From JAEUMG01 sp046349315 (GTDB lineage Bacteria > Pseudomonadota > Alphaproteobacteria > Rhizobiales > Aestuariivirgaceae): 64,000 bases of DNA. Numbering within the stretch: position 1 is the stretch's first letter; each line of letters begins with the position of its first letter. The translations under genes were made by a program, and so were the position numbers. Under the pieces are notes generated by a model, which had not been told where the DNA came from, did no database searches, and saw nothing but the letters and a program-made list of their open reading frames with translations. The stretch spans positions 62,001 to 126,000 of the forward strand of contig JAXMCQ010000015.1 in the NCBI GenBank assembly GCA_046349315.1, written 5' to 3'. Shown here piece by piece: positions 41,399 through 49,937 of the stretch.

Positions 41399-42096
41399 GC
41401 GTTTATCTCCATTCTCAAGCCCTTGCCGTCGAGCGGCGGGTCGGCCAATAGCCTCAAATTCAGTCCGTCGCGGATGCGGCGCGCCGACCAGGCGCAGGCG
41501 CAGGCATCGATCAAATCATCAAGCCCCCAATATCGGCGCGGCGCAGCCGGCAGCGCCATGCGGTCGAAGGGAAAGCCGTTCACGCGCAAAAGTCGCTTGC
41601 GTATTTCCTTGCCTTCGGATTTGCGCTTCTTTTGGAGAACGCTGTTATCGCCGTTCATTGCGTAGAAACAAAGTTCCGGGTGCACTTCGTGGATTCGTAG
41701 CTGCAGTGACGGCGAGATGAGCGTGTCGACTTCTCTTATCTTACCTAAGATATGATAAGCTTGAATCGATATACCTCTGCTAGGCTCCGAAGAACGCTCG
41801 TTGAGCGCACAAGCTTCGCGGTGATCGCGAGCAGATAACGTTGATCGCGCGGGTGCGGGAAAAACACTGGATCGTTTGCCCTTCAACCGGCGGCGCGCCT
41901 CGCCATCGCAACCCCTGCCATTGCGGGCAATGTCGGGAAGCCCGATCGGGATATCGACGGCAATAATCTCGGCCTCCATGGCGATGACATCTTCGAAACG
42001 TGGCACTAGATGCGCTTGTGGTGTGGCGGACGGATCGTCATGCCAGACGACGGCGATCCAGCCGCCCTTGCAGCCATCGACGCCAATGACGGTCAC
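41395..42096 (-). CDS. DUF429 family protein (RNase H-like fold)
   Basis: A 233-residue protein with the DUF429 start VIGVDGCKGGWIAVVW, EIIAVDIPIGLPD and the C-terminal ALPAAPRRYWGLDDLIDACAC. The Asp residues in VDGC, AVDIPIG and DDLIDA match an RNase H-like metal site, so nuclease activity is predicted for the family but unproven. GTG start overlaps the kinase stop as GTGA, and its stop overlaps the dehydratase ATG. Its presence in an amino-acid operon is unexplained. Confidence 0.83.
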   Translation of the reverse strand: MTVIGVDGCKGGWIAVVWHDDPSATPQAHLVPRFEDVIAMEAEIIAVDIPIGLPDIARNGRGCDGEARRRLKGKRSSVFPAPARSTLSARDHREACALNERSSEPSRGISIQAYHILGKIREVDTLISPSLQLRIHEVHPELCFYAMNGDNSVLQKKRKSEGKEIRKRLLRVNGFPFDRMALPAAPRRYWGLDDLIDACACAWSARRIRDGLNLRLLADPPLDGKGLRMEINA

Positions 42097-42887
42097 GGCC
42101 TGAGGCCTCGCGTCAGGTCGAGGCTGTCGCCTCCCTTGCTCGCGGCGATGACGCGGTCGAGTGCGTCAATCATATCCGGGAGAGCGTGGGCGATCGTCTC
42201 ACCCGTAGCGAGATGGCCGGCTATGAGGCCGCTCAACAGATCGCCGGTGCCATGCGGGACACGGGAAAGGCGGGGGCGGCTAACGATGCACTCTTCACCG
42301 TGACCGAAGACGGCCGTCGTCAGCCGGTCGTCACCCTCGGGGATCGAAGTAACGATGACATCCTTATCGGGCCAGTTGCACGCGGCGCTTCTCGCATCGT
42401 CGATTGTGCGGATTGTCTTCCCCGAGAGCCACCCCGCTTCGAAGGCATTGGGCGAGAGGCCTTGAGCCAGCGGAACCAGCCGGTCACGGATCGCTTCAGC
42501 CACCTCCTGCTTCACATAGAGTTCACCGTCATCGCCAATGACCGGATCGCAGAGATAGTAGCAATCGGTGCTTGTCACGCGATGAGCTGCTATGAATTCC
42601 GCGACGATTGCGACTTGTTCGTCATTGGCGAAGTAACCAGAGAGGATGCATTTGCAGTCGTCCAAGAACTTAAGCTCTCCCAACTTTTCGAGCATCGCCG
42701 CGATCTTCTCCGCCGGGATGCGCATTCCTTCGGGACGACCGTGACCCGGATGATTGCTGAGCAAGATGGTCGGCACAATGATCGGGATGACGCCAAGCGA
42801 TAGCAGGGCCGGCGCTGCGGCAGACGCTCCCACTGGCCCTGCCGCCACCTGTGAAGAAATCACCAGCACAGCGGGTGTCGGCGACAT
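42093..42887 (-). CDS. pdxY: pyridoxal kinase (PdxY-like)
   Basis: A 264-residue ribokinase-fold enzyme that phosphorylates pyridoxal to PLP. It shows VISSQVAAGPVGASAAAPAL (substrate side), YYLCDPVIGDDGELYV and the catalytic anion-hole run RVPHGTGDLLSGLIAGHL with Asp as base. ATG 42887 is directly adjacent to the flavoprotein stop (no gap). Coupling to a PLP enzyme two genes downstream suggests it supplies cofactor to this operon. Confidence 0.86.
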   Translation of the reverse strand: MSPTPAVLVISSQVAAGPVGASAAAPALLSLGVIPIIVPTILLSNHPGHGRPEGMRIPAEKIAAMLEKLGELKFLDDCKCILSGYFANDEQVAIVAEFIAAHRVTSTDCYYLCDPVIGDDGELYVKQEVAEAIRDRLVPLAQGLSPNAFEAGWLSGKTIRTIDDARSAACNWPDKDVIVTSIPEGDDRLTTAVFGHGEECIVSRPRLSRVPHGTGDLLSGLIAGHLATGETIAHALPDMIDALDRVIAASKGGDSLDLTRGLRP

Positions 42888-44060
42888 TCAAATGACGTTC
42901 TGTTCGAAGAGTGGCCGGTTCGCCGCAATGCGCTCGTAGCCGAAACAGGTGAAGTCGTTGGTCTTATAGCCGCCATGTATGATGAGCTCGGCGAGGGCAT
43001 TCCCGACGCCCGGGCCCTGCTGCAGGCCGTGGCCTGAGAATCCATTGCCGAAGTATAAGTTCTTGATCCGTGGATGTGTGCCGATCACCGCATTCTGATC
43101 AAGCGCGTTGTAATCATAATGCCCAACCCAGGCATTGATCACCTTGATCGCCTCGAGGGCCGGAACGCGCATGGCCAGTCCCGGCCAGATGCGTTCTTCG
43201 AACCAATTGTAGTCGACCTCCCAGTCGAGGTCGGCCGGCTCCTCGCTTTCTTCCGGCGAAAGGCCGCTGATGAAATGCTTGCCCTCGGGCCGAAACCAGA
43301 CACCAGAGGGATCGACCGTCAAAGGCGCCTTGTGAAGGTCGTCGGTCGCTGCCGGGCAATCCAACACATAGACATAGCGCTTGCGTGGGCCCACGGGGAG
43401 ATCGATGCCTGCCATCTTGGCCAGCGCACCGGCGCCAGCACCCGCTGCGTTGACGAGCTTATCGCAGGAGATCGTCTCGCCGGATGCGAGCGTCACGGAC
43501 TTGGCGCGATCATCGGCGGTTGCGATGCTCTTGACCTCACCTGCGATGACGCTGACTCCCAGAGAGACTGCTGCCTTCCGCAGCAACGTCATAAGCGAAT
43601 AGGGGTCGAGCCAACCTTCGCCGCGGCGACCGAAACAGCCGAGTGCCAGGCCGCCAGTCTCGATCCACGGGAAGCTCTCTTTCAGGTCCTTCGGCTCAAG
43701 CAGAACGTTGTCGGCACCATTGGCCAACTGAATGCGATGGTTCTCCTCGAGCACGCCGACGCCTTCACCAGAGGCGAGGATCAAATAGCCCTGTTCGCGA
43801 AAACCGACATCGGTGCCGGCGCCGAACTCCTTTTCAAGATTGCGGATCAGATTCAGTCCGAAGAGTGAGAGCGCGATATTCTGCGGTGTCGAGAATTGTT
43901 GACGCAAGCCGCCGGCAGACCGGGCGGTGCAGGAATAGCCATAAGTCGTGTCGCGCTCGATGATGGCGACCGACCCCTTATAGCCCTGCTTTTTGAGATA
44001 ATAGGCGGTGGCGCTGCCGACCACGCCGCCACCGACGATGACAATGTCAAAATGCTGCAT
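42888..44060 (-). CDS. FAD-dependent oxidoreductase, DAO family
   Basis: A 390-residue flavoprotein with the FAD motif IVIVGGGVVGSATAYYLKKQG at the N-terminus, the DAO-type CTARSAGGLRQQFSTPQN, and a C-terminal FAD loop LYFGNGFSGHGLQQGPGVG. It is similar to sarcosine oxidase beta and glycine/D-amino-acid oxidases, which oxidise C-N bonds; the substrate cannot be told. It heads the leftward operon and is divergent from the Mcl-type gene (109 bp between starts). Confidence 0.87.
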   Translation of the reverse strand: MQHFDIVIVGGGVVGSATAYYLKKQGYKGSVAIIERDTTYGYSCTARSAGGLRQQFSTPQNIALSLFGLNLIRNLEKEFGAGTDVGFREQGYLILASGEGVGVLEENHRIQLANGADNVLLEPKDLKESFPWIETGGLALGCFGRRGEGWLDPYSLMTLLRKAAVSLGVSVIAGEVKSIATADDRAKSVTLASGETISCDKLVNAAGAGAGALAKMAGIDLPVGPRKRYVYVLDCPAATDDLHKAPLTVDPSGVWFRPEGKHFISGLSPEESEEPADLDWEVDYNWFEERIWPGLAMRVPALEAIKVINAWVGHYDYNALDQNAVIGTHPRIKNLYFGNGFSGHGLQQGPGVGNALAELIIHGGYKTNDFTCFGYERIAANRPLFEQNVI

Positions 44061-44169
44061 GGCCTCGACTTAGCCGCATGGGCCAGGGCACGGCAAGACC
44101 TCGCAGAAAGTCTGACATGACAGGCGCTTTGCGTCCGGTTAGGTTCGCCCGCGCCAATTGGAGACCGAG

Positions 44170-45033
44170 ATGCCTTATCGCCCCCGCCGCAGCGTCCTTT
44201 ACATGCCGGGTGCCAATGCGCGGGCCTTGGAAAAGGCCAAGAGCATCGATGCCGATTGCCTGATCCTCGATCTTGAGGATTCGGTTGCACCCGACAAGAA
44301 GGCGGAGGCGCGCGGCCAGGTTGCCGCGGCGGTCGCGGCCGGCGGCTATGGCAAGCGCGAGATCATCATTCGCATCAATGGCCTGTTCACGGGCTGGGGG
44401 GCCGAGGATATGGAGATGGCCGCCAAGGCCGGTCCCGATGCCGTTCTCGTACCGAAGCTCAATGATGTGAACGATCTTGCGAATGCGGCGCGATTCCTTG
44501 TCAAGGCCGGCGGTGGCGGGAAGACACATCTTTGGGCGATGATCGAAACGCCGCTTTCGATCTTCAACCTCAAAGAGATGGTTGCCTCGCATGAAGCCAC
44601 CGGGCTCCAATGCGTGGTGCTCGGGACCAACGATCTTGCAAAAGACATGCGTGCGAGTTCCGGCGGCGGGCGAATGGCGCTCGTGCCGGCACTCACCATG
44701 GCGGTGCTCGCGGCACATGCCTTCGGCCTCGACGCGATCGACGGCGTCTACAACGACATCAAGGACGAGGCAGGATTCAGCGTCGAATGCGAACAAGGCC
44801 GGATGCTTGGCATGGATGGCAAAACACTGATCCATCCCGGCCAGGTCGCGACATGCAATGTGGTATTTTCGCCGTCTGAAGCGGAAATTGTCTGGGCGAA
44901 CAAAGTGGTCTCGGCCTTCAATCTCTCCGAAAATGCGGGCAAGGGCGTGATCCTTGTCGAAGGCCGCATGGTCGAAAGATTGCATCTCGCCATGGCCGAA
45001 CGCGTCATGGCCATTGCCGAGGCGATTGCATGA
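44170..45033 (+). CDS. mcl2: CitE/HpcH-family CoA-ester lyase, (3S)-malyl-CoA thioesterase-like
   Basis: A 287-residue TIM-barrel enzyme with PRRSVLYMPGANARALEKA, the metal Asp in LILDLEDSVAPDKK, Arg in IIIRINGLFTGW, Glu in WAMIETPLSIF and GKTLIHPGQVATCN. In the ethylmalonyl-CoA pathway such enzymes cleave beta-methylmalyl-CoA (Mcl1) or hydrolyse malyl-CoA (Mcl2). The short length and sequence favour Mcl2; a true Mcl1 would have a longer N-terminus. GGAGA upstream fixes ATG 44170. Its stop overlaps the mch start as ATGA. Confidence 0.75.
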   Translation: MPYRPRRSVLYMPGANARALEKAKSIDADCLILDLEDSVAPDKKAEARGQVAAAVAAGGYGKREIIIRINGLFTGWGAEDMEMAAKAGPDAVLVPKLNDVNDLANAARFLVKAGGGGKTHLWAMIETPLSIFNLKEMVASHEATGLQCVVLGTNDLAKDMRASSGGGRMALVPALTMAVLAAHAFGLDAIDGVYNDIKDEAGFSVECEQGRMLGMDGKTLIHPGQVATCNVVFSPSEAEIVWANKVVSAFNLSENAGKGVILVEGRMVERLHLAMAERVMAIAEAIA

Positions 45034-46082
45034 TGACGAAGAACAATCCCGGCAATTACTTCGAGGATTTTCGCATCGGCCAAGTGATCCGCCATGCGAC
45101 GCCGCGCACCGTCGGCGATGGCGACCGGGCGCTTTATGCGGCCCTATACGGTTCCCGCTTCGCGGTTCAATCCGCCGATACTTTCGCGCAAGCCATCGGC
45201 TATCCTTCGGCGCCGATCGATGATCTTCTCGTCTTCCACATCATCTTCGGCAAGACCGTGCCCGATATCTCGCTCAATGCGGTGGCCAATCTTGGCTATG
45301 CCGAATGCCGGTTCCTGAAGCCGGTTTATGCACGCGAAACACTGTCGGCCACATCCGAGATCATCGGGCTGAAGGAGAATTCAAACGGCAAGACAGGCAC
45401 GGTCTATGTGCGTACGCGTGGCGAAAACCAGGATGGCGAAAGCGTATTGAGCTATGTCCGTTGGGTCATGGTGCGAAAGCGCGATGAAGCAGCGGTTGCC
45501 CCAACGGCTGTCGTGCCGCAGCTTCAGAATTCGGTTGCGATCGACAAGATCGGCACGGCATTGCCGGCTCTCGACATGACGCAATGGGATAACGCACTTT
45601 CAGGGTCGCCCTTGCGGCTTTCCGATTATGGGGTCGGCGAAAAGATCGACCACGGCGACGGCATGACGGTCGAAGAGGCCGAACACATGCTGGCCACACG
45701 GCTCTATCAGAATACCGCGCGGGTGCATTTCAATCAGTTCGCAGAGGCGCAGGGCCGGTTCGGGAAGAGACTCATTTATGGTGGCCATGTCATCTCATTG
45801 GCGCGCTCTTTAAGCTTCAATGGCCTTGCCAACGCGTTTCATATTGCAGCGCTCAATGGCGGCCGGCATGTGGCGCCGCTCTTTGCCGGCGGCACAGTCT
45901 TCGCCTGGTCAGAGGTTCTCGATTCTGCACCGTTGCCGGAGCGCGAAGATCTCGGTGCCCTGCGGATCATGACGCGGGCCACGCGGGACATGCCCTGCCG
46001 TGATTTTCCGACGGTCGAAGGCGCGCCCGACAAGCCCGGCGTTATCCTCGAACTCGACTACTGGGTCGTGCTGCCGCGCTAG
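45030..46082 (+). CDS. mch: mesaconyl-CoA hydratase (double hot-dog MaoC)
   Basis: A 350-residue MaoC-type protein. The N-terminal hot-dog begins GNYFEDFRIGQVIRHATPRT; the second domain has EEAEHMLATRLYQNTARVHFNQF and RLIYGGHVISLARSLSFNGL, the hydratase-type motif. Mch hydrates mesaconyl-C1-CoA to beta-methylmalyl-CoA in the ethylmalonyl-CoA pathway. Length and MaoC layout match the R. sphaeroides enzyme, and gene coupling to the Mcl-type gene supports it. Confidence 0.9.
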   Translation: MMTKNNPGNYFEDFRIGQVIRHATPRTVGDGDRALYAALYGSRFAVQSADTFAQAIGYPSAPIDDLLVFHIIFGKTVPDISLNAVANLGYAECRFLKPVYARETLSATSEIIGLKENSNGKTGTVYVRTRGENQDGESVLSYVRWVMVRKRDEAAVAPTAVVPQLQNSVAIDKIGTALPALDMTQWDNALSGSPLRLSDYGVGEKIDHGDGMTVEEAEHMLATRLYQNTARVHFNQFAEAQGRFGKRLIYGGHVISLARSLSFNGLANAFHIAALNGGRHVAPLFAGGTVFAWSEVLDSAPLPEREDLGALRIMTRATRDMPCRDFPTVEGAPDKPGVILELDYWVVLPR

Positions 46083-47026
46083 ATGAAGCCCGCATCCATC
46101 AGCCACAAGAGTATCGCGGACGTGAAGAGCGCAACAGCGGTGCCGACGGCTATGGCGCCGGACACAGCCGGCGTCGCCGTTTCATAGCGCTGCGCGAAGA
46201 GATAAGCATTGGCGCCGGTCGGCATGGCCGCAATCAATACCGCGACCTCGACCCACAAATGCGGGATGCCGACGATCTTGGCGGCAAAGACCCAGATCAC
46301 GATCGGCAAGAGGATCATTTTAAGCACGATTAGGACAGCGATGGCATTCGCCTGGCCCTTGAGGCTGTAGCCTGCAAGCGACAGTCCGAGCGCCACAAGT
46401 GCGGCCGGCACGCCAGCGCCGGCGAGGAGTTCGAGCGTGCGGTCGATGACCGGGTGCAATCCGATACCTGTCGCCCGCCAGGCCGAGCCCAAGATCAAGG
46501 CAAGAACGATCGGATTGCGGGTGAATTCGCGGGCAAGCTGAGCGAGAAGTCGCAATATCGATGGCGCCTTGCCCTGGCGGGCGGTTTCGAAATGGAGCGT
46601 CGCGGCGAGCCACAGCAATGGCGCGTGAACCGAGACGATGAAGGATGCGGGAACCGCACCCGCTTCGCCGAAATGCGACAGCGTCAAGGGCAAGCCCAGC
46701 ATGACGACATTGCCGAAGGTCGATGACATCGCCGCGGCGGCGCCGCCTCCACCGCGCAGCGCCGGCACGAAACGAGCGGCGGTCGAGGCGGCGATCCAGA
46801 CCAGAATCAAGCCGCCGAAATAGGCTATCCACAAGGGTACAAGTTCTGCACCCTGCTGCTCCATCAGGATCATGGTGCGGAAGAGCAAGGCGGGCAGAGC
46901 AAGATTGAAGACGAAAAGGCTCATGCCTTGCGTGGCGCTGGTGCCGATGAAACCCGTCTTGGCCGAGACGAAGCCGATGGCGATCAGGCCGAAGACGGGA
47001 AGTATGGTGATGAGAATGGAGGACAT
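46079..47026 (-). CDS. AEC (auxin efflux carrier) family transporter
   Basis: A 315-residue membrane protein with about ten helices. It begins ILITILPVFGLIAIGFVSAKTG, with MSSTFGNVVMLGLPLTLSHFG (conserved asparagine-rich crossover) and AAMPTGANAYLFAQRYETA. AEC proteins export organic anions such as malonate or malate; no auxin role is implied. It converges on mch with a 4-bp overlap of stops, downstream of meaA. Confidence 0.88.
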   Translation of the reverse strand: MSSILITILPVFGLIAIGFVSAKTGFIGTSATQGMSLFVFNLALPALLFRTMILMEQQGAELVPLWIAYFGGLILVWIAASTAARFVPALRGGGGAAAAMSSTFGNVVMLGLPLTLSHFGEAGAVPASFIVSVHAPLLWLAATLHFETARQGKAPSILRLLAQLAREFTRNPIVLALILGSAWRATGIGLHPVIDRTLELLAGAGVPAALVALGLSLAGYSLKGQANAIAVLIVLKMILLPIVIWVFAAKIVGIPHLWVEVAVLIAAMPTGANAYLFAQRYETATPAVSGAIAVGTAVALFTSAILLWLMDAGFI

Positions 47027-47031
47027 GGAAA

Positions 47032-47382
47032 CTAACGAATGTAATAGATCACGCGGCCGAAAGCCCTATGCTGCTCTTCCACCCGAACCTCAGCGCCCCT
47101 GGGTTGGGGCGCCCATCCTGATGAGGCAAATGCCGAGACAGTTCGACTATTATCGAGCTGAACCAACACAATCGCTTGCGGTTCTGCCCATGTGATCCGG
47201 CGCTGATCCAATGTCCACCAAAGAACATGGCCCTTGTGAATGGTGCGAGTCAGCGGCACGTCCATAGCAAAGTACGCAAAGATACCGACAAAAAGGATCG
47301 AGGCGGGAATGAGGAGCCAGTTGCGCTTTATCCAATCCCAGATGAGGACAATTGTGATCCGCTGATTGGTCGACAGGATCAC
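47032..47382 (-). CDS. small membrane protein, unknown function
   Basis: A 116-residue product with one helix (WLLIPASILFVGIFAYFAMD, about 22-41) and a beta-rich tail (QAIVLVQLDNSRTVSAFAS). The GTG start overlaps the meaA stop as GTGA, so it is coupled to meaA. No family recognised. Confidence 0.6.
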   Translation of the reverse strand: MILSTNQRITIVLIWDWIKRNWLLIPASILFVGIFAYFAMDVPLTRTIHKGHVLWWTLDQRRITWAEPQAIVLVQLDNSRTVSAFASSGWAPQPRGAEVRVEEQHRAFGRVIYYIR

Positions 47383-49376
47383 GCCGCTCGCCCAGCTTGG
47401 CGAGCATCGATAAGCTGCACTACATCCAGCATGATCCGGTTGAGATCGAAATCCTTGGGCGTATAGATTTCGGCGACGCCGAGCTGTTTCAGCACCAGCG
47501 CGTCGGCCTGAGGAACGATGCCGCCGACGACCACCGGTATATGGCCAAGCCCGGCGCTGCGCAGGCGCTGCATGGTTTCGCGTACCAAGGGCACATGCGA
47601 GCCAGAGAGGATCGACAGGCCGACGACGTGGACATTCTGCTCGCGTGCCGCGGCGACGATCTGTTCGGGCGTAAGGCGAATGCCGTCATAGGTGACTTCA
47701 AAACCGCATTCGGCGGCACGCACCGCAATCTGCTCGGCGCCATTGGAATGGCCGTCGAGTCCGGGCTTGCCGACGAGAAATTTGACGTTTGTGCCGAGCC
47801 GCGCCGCGAGGGCGGCGAGCGCTGCCTTCACCTCCTCCAGCGATTGTGCCGAGCGCGCGGCGATCGCCAGGCTGACGCCGGTCGGTGCGCGATATTCGCC
47901 GTAGATGGACCGCAAGGTCTCGCCCCATTCGCCGGTCGTAACCCCTGCCTTGGCGCAAGCGATCGATGGTTCCATGATATTGCGGCCTTCAAGCGCCGCT
48001 GCCTTCAAATCGGAAAGCGCGGTCTTCACCGCATGCGCATCGCGAGCGCCGCGCCAGGCCTTGAGGCGCTCGATCTGCTCATATTCGACATTGTCTGAGA
48101 CGGTCAGCACCGCCTGGCCGTCGTCGCCTGAGAGTGGCGATGGTTCGGTCTCGGTAAAGGCGTTAACGCCAACAACGACGGTTTCGCCAGTCTCGATCGC
48201 ACGCAAGCGCGCCGTGTTCCACTTCACCAATTCGCGTTTCATGTAGCCACTCTCGATGGCGGCTATGGCGCCGCCCATGGCAAGCACCTTGCCGAGTTCT
48301 TCACGCGCTGCCGCCTTCAACTCCTTGACCTTGGCCGTGATGACCGGCGAGCCATCGAAAATGTCGCCATAATCGAGAAGATCGGTCTCATAGGCGACGA
48401 TCTGCTGCATGCGCAAAGACCATTGCTGATCCCAGGGCCGCGGCAGTCCGAGCGCCTCGTTCCAGGCCGGCAATTGCACGGCGCGGGCGCGCGCATTCTT
48501 TGAGAGTACAACGGCCAACATTTCGAGAAGGATGCGATAGACGTTGTTCTCAGCCTGCTGCTCGGTGAGGCCGAGCGAGTTCACCTGCACGCCATAGCGG
48601 AAGCGGCGCAATTTCTCATCGGCAATGCCATAGCGCTCGCTACAAATCTCGTCCCACAATTCTGCGAAGGCGCGCAATTTGCACAGCTCGGTGATGAACT
48701 TCACCCCGGCATTGACGAAGAAGGAAATGCGACCGACGACTTGCGGAAATTCGCTCGGCTCAACCGCGACTGATGACTTGACCGCATCCAGTACCGCGAT
48801 CGCGGTAGCAAGTGCATAGCTCAGTTCCTGCACCGGCGTCGCGCCGGCCTCCTGCAGGTGATAGGAGCAGATATTGGTCGGGTTCCATTTCGGCAGTTCG
48901 CGGCAGGAAAACGCGATCGTATCGGTGATCAACCGTAACGATGGCAGTGGCGGAAACACATAGGTGCCGCGCGAGAGATATTCCTTGACGATATCGTTCT
49001 GGGTGGTGCCGGCCAAAGCGCTGCGCGCCGCGCCTTGCTCATCCGCCACCGCGACATATAGTGCGAGCAACCACGCGGCCGTCGCGTTGATGGTCATCGA
49101 AGTGTTCATCCGGTCGAGCGGGATCGACTCGAACAAGGCACGCATGTCGCCGATATGGGAGACCGGCACGCCGACCTTGCCAACCTCGCCGCGGGCAAGC
49201 GGATGGTCGGCGTCATAGCCGGTCTGGGTCGGCAGATCGAAGGCGACGGAGAGGCCGGTCTGGCCCTTGGCAAGATTGGTTCGGAACAGCGCGTTGCTGT
49301 CGCGCGCCGTCGAATGGCCCGCATAGGTACGGAAGATCCACGGCTTGTCGCGCTCGCGCGCCCTATCGATCGACAT
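47379..49376 (-). CDS. meaA: (2R)-ethylmalonyl-CoA mutase
   Basis: A 665-residue coenzyme B12 mutase that rearranges ethylmalonyl-CoA to methylsuccinyl-CoA. The TIM-barrel catalytic half has FRTYAGHSTARDSNALFRTN, GLSVAFDLPTQTGYDADHPL, RMNTSMTINATAAWLLALYV and the B12-binding half carries the base-off motif LVGKPGLDGHSNGAEQIAVR (DxHxxG; His ligand). About 660 residues is typical for MeaA/Ecm and shorter than methylmalonyl-CoA mutase large subunits. ATG 49376 matches the family. With Ccr and Mcd nearby, ethylmalonyl- rather than methylmalonyl-CoA is the substrate. Confidence 0.93.
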   Translation of the reverse strand: MSIDRARERDKPWIFRTYAGHSTARDSNALFRTNLAKGQTGLSVAFDLPTQTGYDADHPLARGEVGKVGVPVSHIGDMRALFESIPLDRMNTSMTINATAAWLLALYVAVADEQGAARSALAGTTQNDIVKEYLSRGTYVFPPLPSLRLITDTIAFSCRELPKWNPTNICSYHLQEAGATPVQELSYALATAIAVLDAVKSSVAVEPSEFPQVVGRISFFVNAGVKFITELCKLRAFAELWDEICSERYGIADEKLRRFRYGVQVNSLGLTEQQAENNVYRILLEMLAVVLSKNARARAVQLPAWNEALGLPRPWDQQWSLRMQQIVAYETDLLDYGDIFDGSPVITAKVKELKAAAREELGKVLAMGGAIAAIESGYMKRELVKWNTARLRAIETGETVVVGVNAFTETEPSPLSGDDGQAVLTVSDNVEYEQIERLKAWRGARDAHAVKTALSDLKAAALEGRNIMEPSIACAKAGVTTGEWGETLRSIYGEYRAPTGVSLAIAARSAQSLEEVKAALAALAARLGTNVKFLVGKPGLDGHSNGAEQIAVRAAECGFEVTYDGIRLTPEQIVAAAREQNVHVVGLSILSGSHVPLVRETMQRLRSAGLGHIPVVVGGIVPQADALVLKQLGVAEIYTPKDFDLNRIMLDVVQLIDARQAGRAA

Positions 49377-49440
49377 GGTTAAGTCCCGGTTGCCGCGGCA
49401 TCGAAGCATGGTCGATGTTGCGGCGCAACAGGAAGAAGGG

Positions 49441-49773
49441 CTAGGCGCGCTCCCGGCGCAGCAGGATCATCAAACCGAGGCTCGCCACGGTTATCCCGAC
49501 AAAGGCGTAGATGATAGGCGCCTGAAGATCGGCATCGAGAGGCAGTCGCAAGTCGCTCAAAAGCCAATTGGCAAGGAGGGCTGCGGCAAACAATGTCCCG
49601 TATTTGACCGGTATGCTCAAATGCCCGAGATCGGCGGTGTATTTGCTCAAGATCGCCGCTCCCGCGCCGGCAAAAACAGCCGAAATGACAACCGTCTGCG
49701 AGGGCAAATAGGCCCAAGGCGAGAAATCGGGAAGCCAGCCGAACCAGTCCCTCTTGAAAATCTCATCCATCAT
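49441..49773 (-). CDS. three-helix membrane protein, unknown function
   Basis: A 110-residue protein with three hydrophobic helices (VVISAVFAGAGAAILSKYTA, GTLFAAALLANWLLSDL, IIYAFVGITVASLGLMILL). ATG 49773 is 65 bp upstream of meaA on the same strand and divergent from ccr. The TTTGCGCAAA palindrome at 49779 lies just upstream of its start. No family recognised. Confidence 0.6.
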   Translation of the reverse strand: MMDEIFKRDWFGWLPDFSPWAYLPSQTVVISAVFAGAGAAILSKYTADLGHLSIPVKYGTLFAAALLANWLLSDLRLPLDADLQAPIIYAFVGITVASLGLMILLRRERA

Positions 49774-49937
49774 GGCTTTTTGCGCAAAGCGCCCGCCTGT
49801 TCCCGCTATTGCGGCGGATCATAGCCTGAAGGGGTAAATGGGGTACTAAGCGCTTACGTTGAGTTTCGCCTATGTTGGCAGCTTTTGTTGCGTTGCGGCA
49901 TGCGCTAGGGTCGATTGCCCGAAGAAGGATTACCGCC

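Noticed and set aside
46079..47026. Auxin efflux linked to the IaaM-like gene
   Set aside because: Bacterial AEC carriers mostly move organic acids, and the genes are 17 kb apart; the name alone is no evidence.
47379..49376. Call as methylmalonyl-CoA mutase
   Set aside because: The single 665-residue chain and the presence of ccr, mcd and mch in the window favour ethylmalonyl-CoA mutase; methylmalonyl-CoA mutase is longer or heterodimeric.
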